A stretch of 53,167 bases of DNA from Sphingomonas sp. 67-36 (GTDB lineage Bacteria; Pseudomonadota; Alphaproteobacteria; Sphingomonadales; Sphingomonadaceae). Both the position numbers and the translations under genes were made by a program. The stretch covers positions 56,963-110,129 of the forward strand of contig MKSU01000017.1 in the NCBI GenBank assembly GCA_001897375.1, read 5' to 3'. Positions 41,002-53,167 of this stretch are shown in pieces. The notes under the pieces were generated by a model that was not told the DNA's origin, ran no database searches, and saw only the letters and a program-made list of their open reading frames with translations. How positions within the stretch are numbered: position 1 is the stretch's first letter; each line of letters starts with the position of its first letter.

Positions 41002-41919
41002 ATGATCGATACGACCCGCCCCAATTCCACCCGCGCCGCGATCCTGGTTCCGTTCGCGATCGTCACGCTGATCTGGGGCTCCACCTGGCTGGTCATTCGC
41101 GACCAGCTCAGCGTCGTGCCGGCGAGCTGGTCGGTCAGCTATCGCTTCCTCACCGCCGGCATCGCGATGCTCGCCTGGGCGCTCGTCAGGCGCGAGCGAT
41201 TCGATTTCGACGCGCGTGGCTGGGGCTTCGCGGCGGCGCTGGGCGCGGCGCAGTTCGTGTTCAACTTCAACTTCGTCTATCGCGCGGAGCAGCATATCAC
41301 CTCCGGGCTGGTCGCGGTGGTGTTCGCGCTGCTGCTGGTGCCCAATGCGCTGTTCGGGCGCATCTTCCTCGGCCAGAAGCTCGGGCGGCAGCTCATCGCC
41401 GGATCGGCGGTGGCGATGGCTGGCGTCGTGCTGCTGTTCATCAACGAGGCGCGCAGCGATCCGCACGGTTCCGCCTCCGCGCTGCTCGGCATCGCGCTCA
41501 CCTGCTGCGCCATCCTTTCCGCCTCCAGCGCCAATGTGATGCAGGCGACGCAGATGGCGCGGCGCTATCCGATGAACGCGACGCTGGCGGTGGCGATGCT
41601 GATCGGCGCGACGCTGGATGCGATCTGGGCATGGTCGACGGCCGGGCCGCCGGTGTTCGAATGGCGCGCGGGCTATGTCGCGGGCATCCTCTATCTCGGG
41701 TTGGCGGCGTCGGCCTTGTGCTTCCCGCTCTATTTCAACGTGATCCGCGTGATCGGCCCGGCCAAGGCGGCCTATTCCAGCGTGATCGTGCCGGTGATCG
41801 CGATGTTCCTGTCGACGCTGTTCGAGGGCTATCGCTGGTCGCCGCTGGCGATCGGCGGCGCGGCGCTGGCCGGGGTGGGGCTGGTGATCGCGCTCACCGC
41901 GCGCAGGCCGGCGCGGTAG
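41002..41919 (+). CDS. EamA/DMT-superfamily transporter
   Basis: A 305-residue inner-membrane protein with ten hydrophobic helices in two EamA repeats. The first repeat starts FAIVTLIWGSTWLVIRDQ, the classic DMT start; the second contains LGLAASALCFPLYFNVIRVI and AKAAYSSVIVPVIAMFLSTL. Such proteins export amino acids, metabolites or drugs; the substrate cannot be read from sequence. GAGG-like bases are weak before the ATG (ACAGG). The last 91 bp of coding sequence overlap the 3' end of the convergent SDR gene. Confidence 0.9.
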   Translation: MIDTTRPNSTRAAILVPFAIVTLIWGSTWLVIRDQLSVVPASWSVSYRFLTAGIAMLAWALVRRERFDFDARGWGFAAALGAAQFVFNFNFVYRAEQHITSGLVAVVFALLLVPNALFGRIFLGQKLGRQLIAGSAVAMAGVVLLFINEARSDPHGSASALLGIALTCCAILSASSANVMQATQMARRYPMNATLAVAMLIGATLDAIWAWSTAGPPVFEWRAGYVAGILYLGLAASALCFPLYFNVIRVIGPAKAAYSSVIVPVIAMFLSTLFEGYRWSPLAIGGAALAGVGLVIALTARRPAR

Positions 41920-42650
41920 TCGGGATAGAGCGGCGTCCAGCCGAGCACGCGCTTCGCCTTGTCGTTGGCGATGCGGCGGTTCTCCGCATAGAAACCGCGC
42001 GCCGCCGGGGAGAGCGTGTCGAGCGCGACCAGCGGCGGCGGCGCCAGCCCGAGCAGCGCGGCGGCATAGTCGATCACCTCGTTCTGGCCCGCCGGCAGAT
42101 CGTCGGCGAGATTATATGCTCCCGCCGGCGCGTCGAACCCCGCAACCACGCCGCGCGCGATATCGGCGACGTGGATGCGGCTGAACACCTGCCCCGCCGC
42201 CTCGACGCGATGCGCCGTCCCCGCGCGAAGCCGGTCGAGCGGCGAGCGCCCCGGCCCGTAGATGCCGGGCAGGCGGAACACCCGCGCGGCGCGCGCCAGC
42301 CACGCCGCGTCCGCCGCCGCCCGCGCGCCGCGCCGGCCGCCGCCGGTGGGGGCGCTCTCGTCCACCCACGCCCCGCCGGTGTCGCCATAGACGCCGGTCG
42401 AGGAGAGATAGCCGAGCCAGCGCCTGCCGATCAGGTCGCCGTAGCGCGCCAGCACCGGATCGCCGCCGGCCGCGTCGGGCGGCACGCTCGACAGCACGTG
42501 GGTCGCCGCCGCCAGCCCGGCGCGCACCGCCTCCTCGTCATCGAACGCGATCGTGCCGTCGCGCCCGTCGCGCGTCGTCCCCAGCACCGGCCAGCCGCTC
42601 GCGTCGACGATCGCGCAGGCGGCATAGCCGAGGCCGAAGACGAAGATCAT
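41829..42650 (-). CDS. SDR family NAD(P)-dependent epimerase/dehydratase-like (YeeZ-like)
   Basis: A 273-residue extended/atypical SDR. The N-terminal nucleotide-binding turn is FVFGLGYAACAIV, degenerate compared with GxxGxxG; YLSSTGVYGDTGGAWVDES holds the active-site Ser/Thr and Tyr region, and FRLPGIYGPGRSPLDRL and RIHVADIARGVV are substrate-domain landmarks. This resembles YeeZ-type proteins of unknown substrate. The family normally ends near YPDYRAGLRA; here about 25 more residues follow, read from the strand opposite the EamA gene. The start overlaps the peptidase stop by 4 bp (ATGA). Confidence 0.82.
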   Translation of the reverse strand: MIFVFGLGYAACAIVDASGWPVLGTTRDGRDGTIAFDDEEAVRAGLAAATHVLSSVPPDAAGGDPVLARYGDLIGRRWLGYLSSTGVYGDTGGAWVDESAPTGGGRRGARAAADAAWLARAARVFRLPGIYGPGRSPLDRLRAGTAHRVEAAGQVFSRIHVADIARGVVAGFDAPAGAYNLADDLPAGQNEVIDYAAALLGLAPPPLVALDTLSPAARGFYAENRRIANDKAKRVLGWTPLYPDYRAGLRAVSAITSPTPASAAPPIASGDQR

Positions 42651-44284
42651 CGCGCCATCGGGCCGTGGAACAGCGTGCCGAAATAGTCGCCCTTGTTCCA
42701 CACCGGCCGTGCATCGGCGTCGGCGATCTCGCGCGCGATGCGATAGTTGGCGTCGACGAAGCGCACCGCCTGATCCCACATGATCGGCTGGCTGAGGTCG
42801 TCGGACGGGCGGTGATAATGTTTCGCCATGAACGTCTCGATCGCCGCCTTGCCCGGCCCCTTCTCGCCCGGCCACAGGAAGACGGAGGGGACGCCGCGCC
42901 GCACGAAGTTGAAATGATCCGAGCGGACGAAGATCGCCTCGTCGGGCATCGGATCGGGCGACATGGTGACGCCGATCGTCGCGGCCGCGCGCGCGATCAC
43001 CGGGCCGAGCGTCGAGCGGTCGCCGCCGAACGCCACCATATCCTCGAAGCGATAGGTGAGGATCGGCATGTCGAGGTTCACGTCGGCGACGATCGTGTCG
43101 ATCGGCACGGTGGGATGGGCGGTGAACCACGCGCTGCCGATCAGCCCCTTCTCCTCGGCGGTGAAGGCGACGAACAGGATCGTGCGGCGCGGCGGCCGCT
43201 TCTCGAACCGCTTCGCTTCCTCGATCAGGCTGGCGATGCCGATCGCATCGTCGAGCGCGCCGTTGTTGATCGTATCGCCGCTCGCATCGGGCGCGGTGAC
43301 GCCGATATGGTCGAGATGCGCGGAGAGCACGACCACCTGTTTGCCCAGCACGGGATCGGCACCCGGCAGCATGCCCACCACATTGGCCGAGCGCGCCTTG
43401 CCGAACGTGCTCGCCGTCTCGATCGCGAGCGTGCCGGGGAGCTGCTGCGGTGCGTAGCGCGGCGTCTTGCGCTGCGCCTCCTTCGCCAGCGCGGCCCAAC
43501 TGGCGCGCGCGCCGGCGAACAGCTTCGCCGCGCCCGCCTCGCTGAACGTGGCGACCACCGGGATCGGCGAGGCGGCGTGGCCCGATCCGTCCGGCTCCGC
43601 CCAGGTCATGCGCGGTTTGGTTGCACGCTCGACGGTGCGCGCGAACGGTGTTCTCGCCTCGCTGCCGGGCATGGCGAGCTGAATCACCCCGATCGCGCCG
43701 CGCGCGGCGGCGGCCGCCGCCTTGGCGTCGATCCCGCCAAGATAAGCGCGTTCCTCCGCGTTCATGTCGCGCGGGGAGCCGGGCAGCACCGCGACGATCC
43801 TGCCCTTGAGGTCCAGCCCCGCGAAATCGTCGCGCCCGTCGCTGCCGCCGGCGATGCCGAACCCGGCGAACACCACCGACGCGTCGAGCGACACCTTCGC
43901 GCGCGCCGGATCGGCCAGCGCGACATAATCGGCACCCGCGACCAGGGTCTCCGCCTTGCCCGCCACCGAGCGCACCACGCGCCCGTCGCCGTCCGGGCGA
44001 TAGCTGACCAGCGGCACCTGCTGGAGATAATCCCCGCCGTCGCCGCCCGGCCGCAGCCCCGCCGCCTCGAACCGCGAGGCGACATATTGCGCGGCGATGT
44101 CATATTCGCCGCTTCCCGCCTCGCGCCCTTTCATCGCGTCGGAAGCGAGGAACATGACATGCGCCTTGATCGCCGCCTGATCGGGCGGCAGCGACGCCGG
44201 CGGCGCATCCTGCGCGGCGAGCATGGCCGAAAGTGGGAGGAGGGCGGCGAGGCCCGCGCGGGCCAGCAGGGAAAAGGCTTTCAT
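42647..44284 (-). CDS. M28 family zinc metallopeptidase, exported
   Basis: A 545-residue precursor with an N-terminal signal peptide (KAFSLLARAGLAALLPLSAM; cleavage near AMLAA). A PA domain is inserted before the M28 catalytic core. Zinc ligands and catalytic residues are seen in VLSAHLDHIG, NNGALDDAIG, FTAEEKGLIGS, NLDMPI and KHYHRPSDDLSQ, the full M28 set for a two-zinc aminopeptidase. It is likely periplasmic and degrades peptides. It is divergent from the cytosolic aminopeptidase pepN across 80 bp and co-directional with the SDR gene. Confidence 0.93.
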   Translation of the reverse strand: MKAFSLLARAGLAALLPLSAMLAAQDAPPASLPPDQAAIKAHVMFLASDAMKGREAGSGEYDIAAQYVASRFEAAGLRPGGDGGDYLQQVPLVSYRPDGDGRVVRSVAGKAETLVAGADYVALADPARAKVSLDASVVFAGFGIAGGSDGRDDFAGLDLKGRIVAVLPGSPRDMNAEERAYLGGIDAKAAAAAARGAIGVIQLAMPGSEARTPFARTVERATKPRMTWAEPDGSGHAASPIPVVATFSEAGAAKLFAGARASWAALAKEAQRKTPRYAPQQLPGTLAIETASTFGKARSANVVGMLPGADPVLGKQVVVLSAHLDHIGVTAPDASGDTINNGALDDAIGIASLIEEAKRFEKRPPRRTILFVAFTAEEKGLIGSAWFTAHPTVPIDTIVADVNLDMPILTYRFEDMVAFGGDRSTLGPVIARAAATIGVTMSPDPMPDEAIFVRSDHFNFVRRGVPSVFLWPGEKGPGKAAIETFMAKHYHRPSDDLSQPIMWDQAVRFVDANYRIAREIADADARPVWNKGDYFGTLFHGPMAR

Positions 44285-44364
44285 GTCCGCCCCGCGCCTA
44301 ACACGACACCGCCCGCGCGCAAGGTTTCGATGGAACCACCGGGCGCGCCAGCTATATCTCTCTC

Positions 44365-46956
44365 ATGATCGACGCCCAGACCGCCCTTGCCGCGCCCGCC
44401 GTCACCCGGCGCGAGGATTATCGTCCGCCCGAATGGCTGGTGCCGGAGGTGGCGCTCGATTTCGATCTCGATCCCGCGCGGACCGTGGTGAAGGCGCGCT
44501 TCCGCGTCACGCGCAGCGGCGATCATGCCGAGCCGCTCAGGCTCAACGGCGCGGGGCAGGCGCCGCTCGCGGTGCTGGTCGATGGCGTCGCGGTGAACGA
44601 CTGGCGGCAGGAGGGCGACGATCTCCTCATTCCGCTCAAGGGCGCCGCGCACGTGATCGAAACCGAGGTGGCGATCGCCCCCGATCGCAACACGCAGCTC
44701 ATGGGGCTATATGCGTCGGGCGGCATCCTGTGCACGCAATGCGAGGCGGAGGGCTTCCGCCGCATCACCTATTTTCCCGACCGGCCGGACGTGCTCGCCA
44801 CCTATCGCGTGAAGATGACGGCGGACAAAGCGCGTTTCCCCGTGTTGCTGGCGAACGGCGATCCGGTCGCGTCGGGCGACCTCGCCGACGGGCGCCACTG
44901 GGCGGAATGGCACGATCCGTTCCCGAAACCGACCTATCTGTTCGCGCTGGTGGCGGGCGATCTCGCGGTCAATCGCGGCACGTTCGTCACGCAATCGGGG
45001 CGCGAGGTGGCGCTGGGCATCTGGGTGCGCGCCGCCGACCTGCCGCGCACCGATCACGCGCTCGACGCGCTCAGGACGGCGATGGCGTGGGACGAGCGCG
45101 TCTATGGCCGCGAATATGATCTCGACGTGTTCAACATCGTCGCGGTGGACGATTTCAATTTCGGGGCGATGGAGAACAAGGGGCTGAACATCTTCAACAG
45201 CCGCTACATCCTCGCCGATCCCGACACCGCGACCGATTACGATTACGATGCGATCGCCGCCGTGGTGGCGCACGAATATTTCCACAACTGGTCCGGCAAC
45301 CGCGTCACCTGTCGCGACTGGTTCCAGCTTTCGCTGAAGGAAGGCTTCACCGTCTATCGCGACCAGAGCTTCTCCGCCGACCAGGGATCGGCGGCGGTGA
45401 AGCGGATCGAGGACGTGCGCGGCCTGCGCGCCAGCCAGTTCCCGGAGGATGCCGGGCCGCTCGCCCATCCGGTGCGCCCGGAAAGCTATATCGAGATATC
45501 GAACTTCTACACCGCGACCATCTACAACAAGGGCGCGGAGCTGATCCGCATGATGGCGACGATCCTCGGCCCGGCGAAGTTCCGCGCCGCGACCGACCTC
45601 TATTTCGCGCGCTTCGACGGCACGGCGGCGACATGCGAGGATTTCGTGGCCTGCATGGAGGAGGCGGGGGGCGTCGACCTATCGCGCTTCCGCCTGTGGT
45701 ATGCGCAGGCCGGCACGCCGCGCGTCTCGGCGGGCATCTCGCATGACGGCGGGCGCGCCACGCTGCGGCTCGCCCAGCATGTGCCGCCGACGCCGGGCCA
45801 GCCGGACAAGCAGCCGATGGTGCTGCCGCTCAGGCTGCGCCTGTTCGGCGCGGAGTCCGGGAAGCCGCTCACCGAGGAGCAGCTCGTGCTGCTCGACGCC
45901 ACCGCCGAGACGATCGTGTTCGACGATGTGGTCGAGCGCCCGGTGCTGTCGATCAATCGCGGCTTTTCCGCGCCGGTGATCATCGAGAGCGACCGCACCG
46001 CCGCCGATCTCGCCTTCCTCTCGGCGCATGACGACGATCCCTTCGCGCGCTACGAGGCGATGCAGCAGCTCATGCTCGACACGCTCGTCGCGGCGACGGT
46101 GGAGGGGCGGGCGGATCATCACGCGGTGATCCGCGCGGTGGCCGGGACGCTCGCCAACCCCGCGCTCGACCGCGCGTTCGTGGCGGAGGCGGTGCTGCTG
46201 CCGTCCGAAAGCTTCATCGGCGACCAGCTCGCCACGGTCGATCCCGATGCGATCTTCGCCGCGCGCGAGGCGCTGCGCCGCGATCTCGGCGTCGCGCTCG
46301 CGGCGGAATGGCGCGCGGCTTACGAGGCGGCGGGGGACGCGCCTTACGCCTATAATCCCCACGCCAAGGGGCTGCGCCGGCTGCGCAATGTCGCGCTGGG
46401 CTATATCGCGGCGAGCGGCGCGGCGGATGCGGCGCGGCTCGCCTTCCGCCAGTTCGAGGCGGCGGACAACATGACCGACCGGCAGGCGGCGCTGACCACG
46501 CTCGCCAACAGCGACTGGGACGAGCGCGAGGCGGCGCTCGACATCTTCCACCATCGCTATGCCGACAATCCGCTGGTGCTCGACAAATGGTTCCAGACAC
46601 AGGCGCTGTCGACGCGGGACGACACGCCGGCGGTGGTGCGGGAGCTTGCCGAGCATCCCGATTTCACGCTTGCCAACCCCAATCGCGCGCGCAGCCTGGT
46701 CGGCGCGTTCAGCGTCAACCAGCGCGCCTTCCATGTCGCCGACGGGAGCGGCTATCGCTTCGTCGCCGACCAGCTCGTCGCGCTGGACCGGATCAACCCG
46801 CAGACTGCCGCCAAGCTGCTCCCCCCGCTCGGCCGCTGGCGGCGTTTCGACGCGGCGCGCGCGGCGCTGATGAAGGCGGAGCTGGAACGGATCGTCGCGA
46901 TGCCGGGGCTGTCGAAGGACCTGTTCGAGCAGGCGTCGAGGAGTCTGGAGGGGTAG
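44365..46956 (+). CDS. pepN: Aminopeptidase N
   Basis: M1-family zinc aminopeptidase, 863 residues, of the bacterial PepN (Ecoli-type) group. The exopeptidase motif FGAMENKG (267-271 for GAMEN) recognises the free N-terminus. The zinc site is HEYFHNWSGN (His303, His307) with Glu326 in LSLKEGFTVY, exactly HExxH-18-E. The C-terminal helical domain has the usual length and ends with DLFEQASRSLEG. There is no signal peptide, so it is cytosolic, in general peptide turnover. ATG 44365 is the first Met in the frame and aligns with known PepN N-termini. Confidence 0.97.
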   Translation: MIDAQTALAAPAVTRREDYRPPEWLVPEVALDFDLDPARTVVKARFRVTRSGDHAEPLRLNGAGQAPLAVLVDGVAVNDWRQEGDDLLIPLKGAAHVIETEVAIAPDRNTQLMGLYASGGILCTQCEAEGFRRITYFPDRPDVLATYRVKMTADKARFPVLLANGDPVASGDLADGRHWAEWHDPFPKPTYLFALVAGDLAVNRGTFVTQSGREVALGIWVRAADLPRTDHALDALRTAMAWDERVYGREYDLDVFNIVAVDDFNFGAMENKGLNIFNSRYILADPDTATDYDYDAIAAVVAHEYFHNWSGNRVTCRDWFQLSLKEGFTVYRDQSFSADQGSAAVKRIEDVRGLRASQFPEDAGPLAHPVRPESYIEISNFYTATIYNKGAELIRMMATILGPAKFRAATDLYFARFDGTAATCEDFVACMEEAGGVDLSRFRLWYAQAGTPRVSAGISHDGGRATLRLAQHVPPTPGQPDKQPMVLPLRLRLFGAESGKPLTEEQLVLLDATAETIVFDDVVERPVLSINRGFSAPVIIESDRTAADLAFLSAHDDDPFARYEAMQQLMLDTLVAATVEGRADHHAVIRAVAGTLANPALDRAFVAEAVLLPSESFIGDQLATVDPDAIFAAREALRRDLGVALAAEWRAAYEAAGDAPYAYNPHAKGLRRLRNVALGYIAASGAADAARLAFRQFEAADNMTDRQAALTTLANSDWDEREAALDIFHHRYADNPLVLDKWFQTQALSTRDDTPAVVRELAEHPDFTLANPNRARSLVGAFSVNQRAFHVADGSGYRFVADQLVALDRINPQTAAKLLPPLGRWRRFDAARAALMKAELERIVAMPGLSKDLFEQASRSLEG

Positions 46957-46970
46957 CGGCGGACCGCCGC
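46956..46970. terminator. Short palindrome between pepN and csaA-like stops
   Basis: GCGGCGG and CCGCCGC (46956-46970) form a 7-bp palindrome around one base, between two convergent stop codons. The loop is too short for a standard hairpin, so the function is uncertain. Confidence 0.35.
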
Positions 46971-46974
46971 GCGA

Positions 46975-47346
46975 TCAGAACAGCCGCCCGCCGTCCGGCA
47001 CCCGCTCGCCCGGGCCGATCAGCACGACCCTGCCGTCCGCGTCGGGGAAGCCGAGCGTCAGCACCTCGCTCATCATCGGCCCGATCTGGCGCGGCGGGAA
47101 GTTGACCACCGCCGCCACCTGCCGCCCGACCAGCGCTTCCGGCGCATAATGTTCGGTGATCTGCGCGGAGGAGCGTTTCACGCCGATCGTCGGACCGAAA
47201 TCGATCGTCAGCCTGAACGCCGGCTTGCGCGCCTCGGGGAAGGGATCGGCGGCGATGATCGTGCCGACGCGGATATCGACCTTCAGGAAATCGTCGAAGC
47301 CGATCGGGTCCGCCGCGGGCGCGGCGGAATCGTGATTCATGTGCAT
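46975..47346 (-). CDS. csaA: CsaA-like tRNA-binding protein
   Basis: A 123-residue OB-fold protein of the EMAP-II/CsaA type. FDDFLKVDIRVGTIIAADPF is the classic start of the domain; the FPPRQIGPMMSEVLTLGF and PDGGRLF segments are CsaA-like. CsaA of Bacillus binds tRNA and was described as an export chaperone. ATG 47346 overlaps the GST stop (TGATG) and implies coupling; ATG 47340, two codons later, is also possible. Residues 1-15 before the OB fold are extra and Ala-rich. Confidence 0.88.
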   Translation of the reverse strand: MHMNHDSAAPAADPIGFDDFLKVDIRVGTIIAADPFPEARKPAFRLTIDFGPTIGVKRSSAQITEHYAPEALVGRQVAAVVNFPPRQIGPMMSEVLTLGFPDADGRVVLIGPGERVPDGGRLF

Positions 47347-48017
47347 CAGAAATCCGGGTTCTCGTAATAGGACGGCGGCTCGATCCCGCGCATCCGCTCG
47401 GCGAGCAGCGGGCGGAAGCTGCGCCGGCTCTTGAACGCCGAATACCACGCCTTGGCATGGGTATGCCCGCTCCAGTCGATCCCGCCGAGATAGTCGGCGA
47501 CCGAGATCTGCGCGGCGGCGGCGAGATCGGCGAGGCTGATCGTCGCGCCGCCCATCCATTTGCGATGATCGAGCAGGAAATCGATATAATCGAGGTGCCC
47601 GATCGCCGATTTCATCGCCTCGCGCAGCCGCGACGCATCGGGCGATGCGCGGTGGACGATGCGCTTCACCATCCGCTCGTGCAGCAGCGGGCCGGTGACG
47701 TCGCGGAAGAATTGCGTGTCGAACCACGTCACCAGCCGGCGGATCTCCGCGCGGTTGGCGGCGGTGCCGTTGATCATCTGCGCCTTGTCGACCGTCTCCT
47801 CGAAATATTCGCAGATCGCCATCGAATCGATCAGCAGGATATTGCGCGTCGGATCGGCCATCACCGGGGTCTGCCCGGTGGGGTTCATGTCCACGAACTC
47901 GTCGCGCCGCGCCCACGGCTCCTCGGGCACCAGCTCGTAGCCGACGTCCTTCTCGTTGAGCAGCGCGCGCACCTTGCGCGTGAACGGACACAAGGTGAAT
48001 TGGTAGAGCTGCCACAT
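47346..48017 (-). CDS. Glutathione S-transferase family protein
   Basis: A 223-residue protein with an N-terminal thioredoxin-like domain beginning WQLYQFTLCPFTRKVRALL and MNPTGQTPVMADP (cis-Pro site), and a helical C-terminal GST domain with SLADLAAAAQISVADYLGGI (N-capping box region). The Cys at residue 10 (CPFT) suggests a Cys-type GST (omega/beta-like) with thiol transfer or reduction activity; the substrate is unknown. ATG 48017 places the beta strand at the start; ATG 48029 would add MGGG. It is the upstream partner of the csaA-like gene. Confidence 0.88.
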   Translation of the reverse strand: MWQLYQFTLCPFTRKVRALLNEKDVGYELVPEEPWARRDEFVDMNPTGQTPVMADPTRNILLIDSMAICEYFEETVDKAQMINGTAANRAEIRRLVTWFDTQFFRDVTGPLLHERMVKRIVHRASPDASRLREAMKSAIGHLDYIDFLLDHRKWMGGATISLADLAAAAQISVADYLGGIDWSGHTHAKAWYSAFKSRRSFRPLLAERMRGIEPPSYYENPDF

Positions 48018-48079
48018 GCCCCCACCCATAAGCCGGGTGGAGGCGATGCGGCAACGCGGATTGCGGCGGAAAGATCAAC

Positions 48080-48112
48080 AAGCCTTCCCGCCCCCGAAGG
48101 GGGGAGGGCTTC
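48080..48112 (-). terminator. Terminator of gltB
   Basis: A long imperfect hairpin (AAGCCTTCCCGCCCCC against GGGGGGAGGGCTT, loop GAA) begins 5 bp past the gltB stop. On the minus strand it is followed by GTTGATCTTTCC. It separates gltB from the GST gene. Confidence 0.75.
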
Positions 48113-48116
48113 AGGA

Positions 48117-52639
<4,523 letters not shown>

Positions 52640-52643
<4 letters not shown>

Positions 52644-53167
52644 GATTTCTTGCTCCCGTTCTCGGGCGACATTTCCTGTGTGATGCGCTCGAAGGCGCGG
52701 GCGCCTGCTTCCCTGCCGGCCACGCTGCCGAGTTCCCGGCCGTCAGCGCTCATCTTCGCCTGAAGCTCGGGCAGCAGCCTGAGCGCCTTGGCGCCAGGGC
52801 CGGTCGCATAGAAACCAGCGATCGCATTGAGTTCGTCGGCGGTGAAGGCGGCGGCATATTGGGCCGCCACCCGCTTCAGATACGCCGGATACTGGCGCTT
52901 GATCGCGATCATGAATTCCTGCGACAGGATCGTGACCATCCGGTCGTGATTTTCAGGCGCCTTGGCATTGATCGTGTCGATCATCGCCTTGGTTTTGGGC
53001 TCGCTCCCCAATTGACCGAGGACTGCCTGCGCGAACATCGGCGAAAGCTGCACGAAGACGCGGTCCCGCGTCGCCGTCACATTCATCTGTGCGATCAATC
53101 GCTCCGCCGCCGCCATTGTCGCTGCATCGGCGGTCGGCTGCACCGGGGGTGTGGCCTGTGCGAGTGC
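52640..53167 (-). CDS. DUF2059 domain-containing exported protein (5' end outside window)
   Basis: The frame stays open to the last base of the window: its first visible residues are ALAQATPPVQPTADAA, which look like the end of a signal peptide (cleavage after AQA). The GTG at 53143 is therefore probably internal. The body (AERLIAQMNVTATRDRVFVQ, then AQYAAAFTADELNAIAGFYA and GPGAKALRLLPELQ) is typical of DUF2059, a helical periplasmic family of unknown function. Coupled to gltB by an ATGA overlap, which is an unusual partner for glutamate synthase. Confidence 0.85.

Overview
The window is about 53 kb of very GC-rich DNA and reads as ordinary chromosome of a sphingomonad (Alphaproteobacteria, Sphingomonadaceae; Sphingomonas-like). 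The evidence is the protein sequences together with conserved gene orders: hemC-hemD-mitofilin facing tsaD-gpsA; rsmB-rpe-heparinase-purH; infA-maf-RNase E/G-yacG-tRNA-Phe; rpiB-glyA-nrdR. Codon use is uniform. I see no prophage, integrase, transposase, CRISPR array or rRNA. About 47 protein genes and one tRNA can be supported. The genes at both window edges run off the ends.

Layout. 1-2.5 kb: the 3' part of pbpC and a DUF72 gene. 2.5-5.0 kb (minus): hemC-hemD and a short Mic60/mitofilin-like membrane protein. 5.1-7.6 kb (plus): tsaD-gpsA-DUF1697. 7.6-7.7 kb: a palindromic intergenic repeat whose two ends supply the stop codons of both neighbours. 7.7-13.5 kb: an SDHAF4-like gene, then rsmB-rpe-heparinase family, a 220-bp self-complementary element, and purH. 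13.5-20 kb (minus): an OmpW-like porin, a second inverted-repeat-bounded element, a polysaccharide flippase, polA and a beta-lactamase-fold lipoprotein. 20-25 kb: nadB facing thiL, then the K+-independent proton pump hppA. 25-27.4 kb: infA-maf-RNase E/G-like-yacG, tRNA-Phe and a tiny cationic secreted protein. 27.5-30.7 kb (minus): rpiB-glyA-small membrane protein-nrdR-trmJ.

30.8-37.9 kb (minus) is the least ordinary part. It is a tightly coupled five-gene operon: DUF7064/AttH-like protein, aminoglycoside-phosphotransferase-fold kinase, a tandem-domain CaiB/BaiF CoA-transferase, enoyl-CoA hydratase, and a thiolase-like protein without the usual nucleophilic cysteine. An ATAAC-N4-GTTAT palindrome lies upstream. 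It looks like a CoA-thioester catabolic module for an unknown, probably lipid- or terpenoid-like acid.

38-53 kb: a flavin reductase facing a PBP1A-type penicillin-binding protein, an EamA transporter whose 3' end overlaps a convergent SDR gene by 91 bp, an M28 peptidase, pepN, a CsaA-like tRNA-binding protein, a GST, gltB, and a DUF2059 exported protein cut by the window end.

Most genes are housekeeping: heme, purine, NAD and thiamine cofactor synthesis, one-carbon metabolism, peptidoglycan, DNA replication and repair, tRNA/rRNA modification, and nitrogen assimilation. Many neighbours are translationally coupled through ATGA overlaps. Start sites were chosen by homology, Shine-Dalgarno context and overlap pattern, and all functions are read from motifs by eye.
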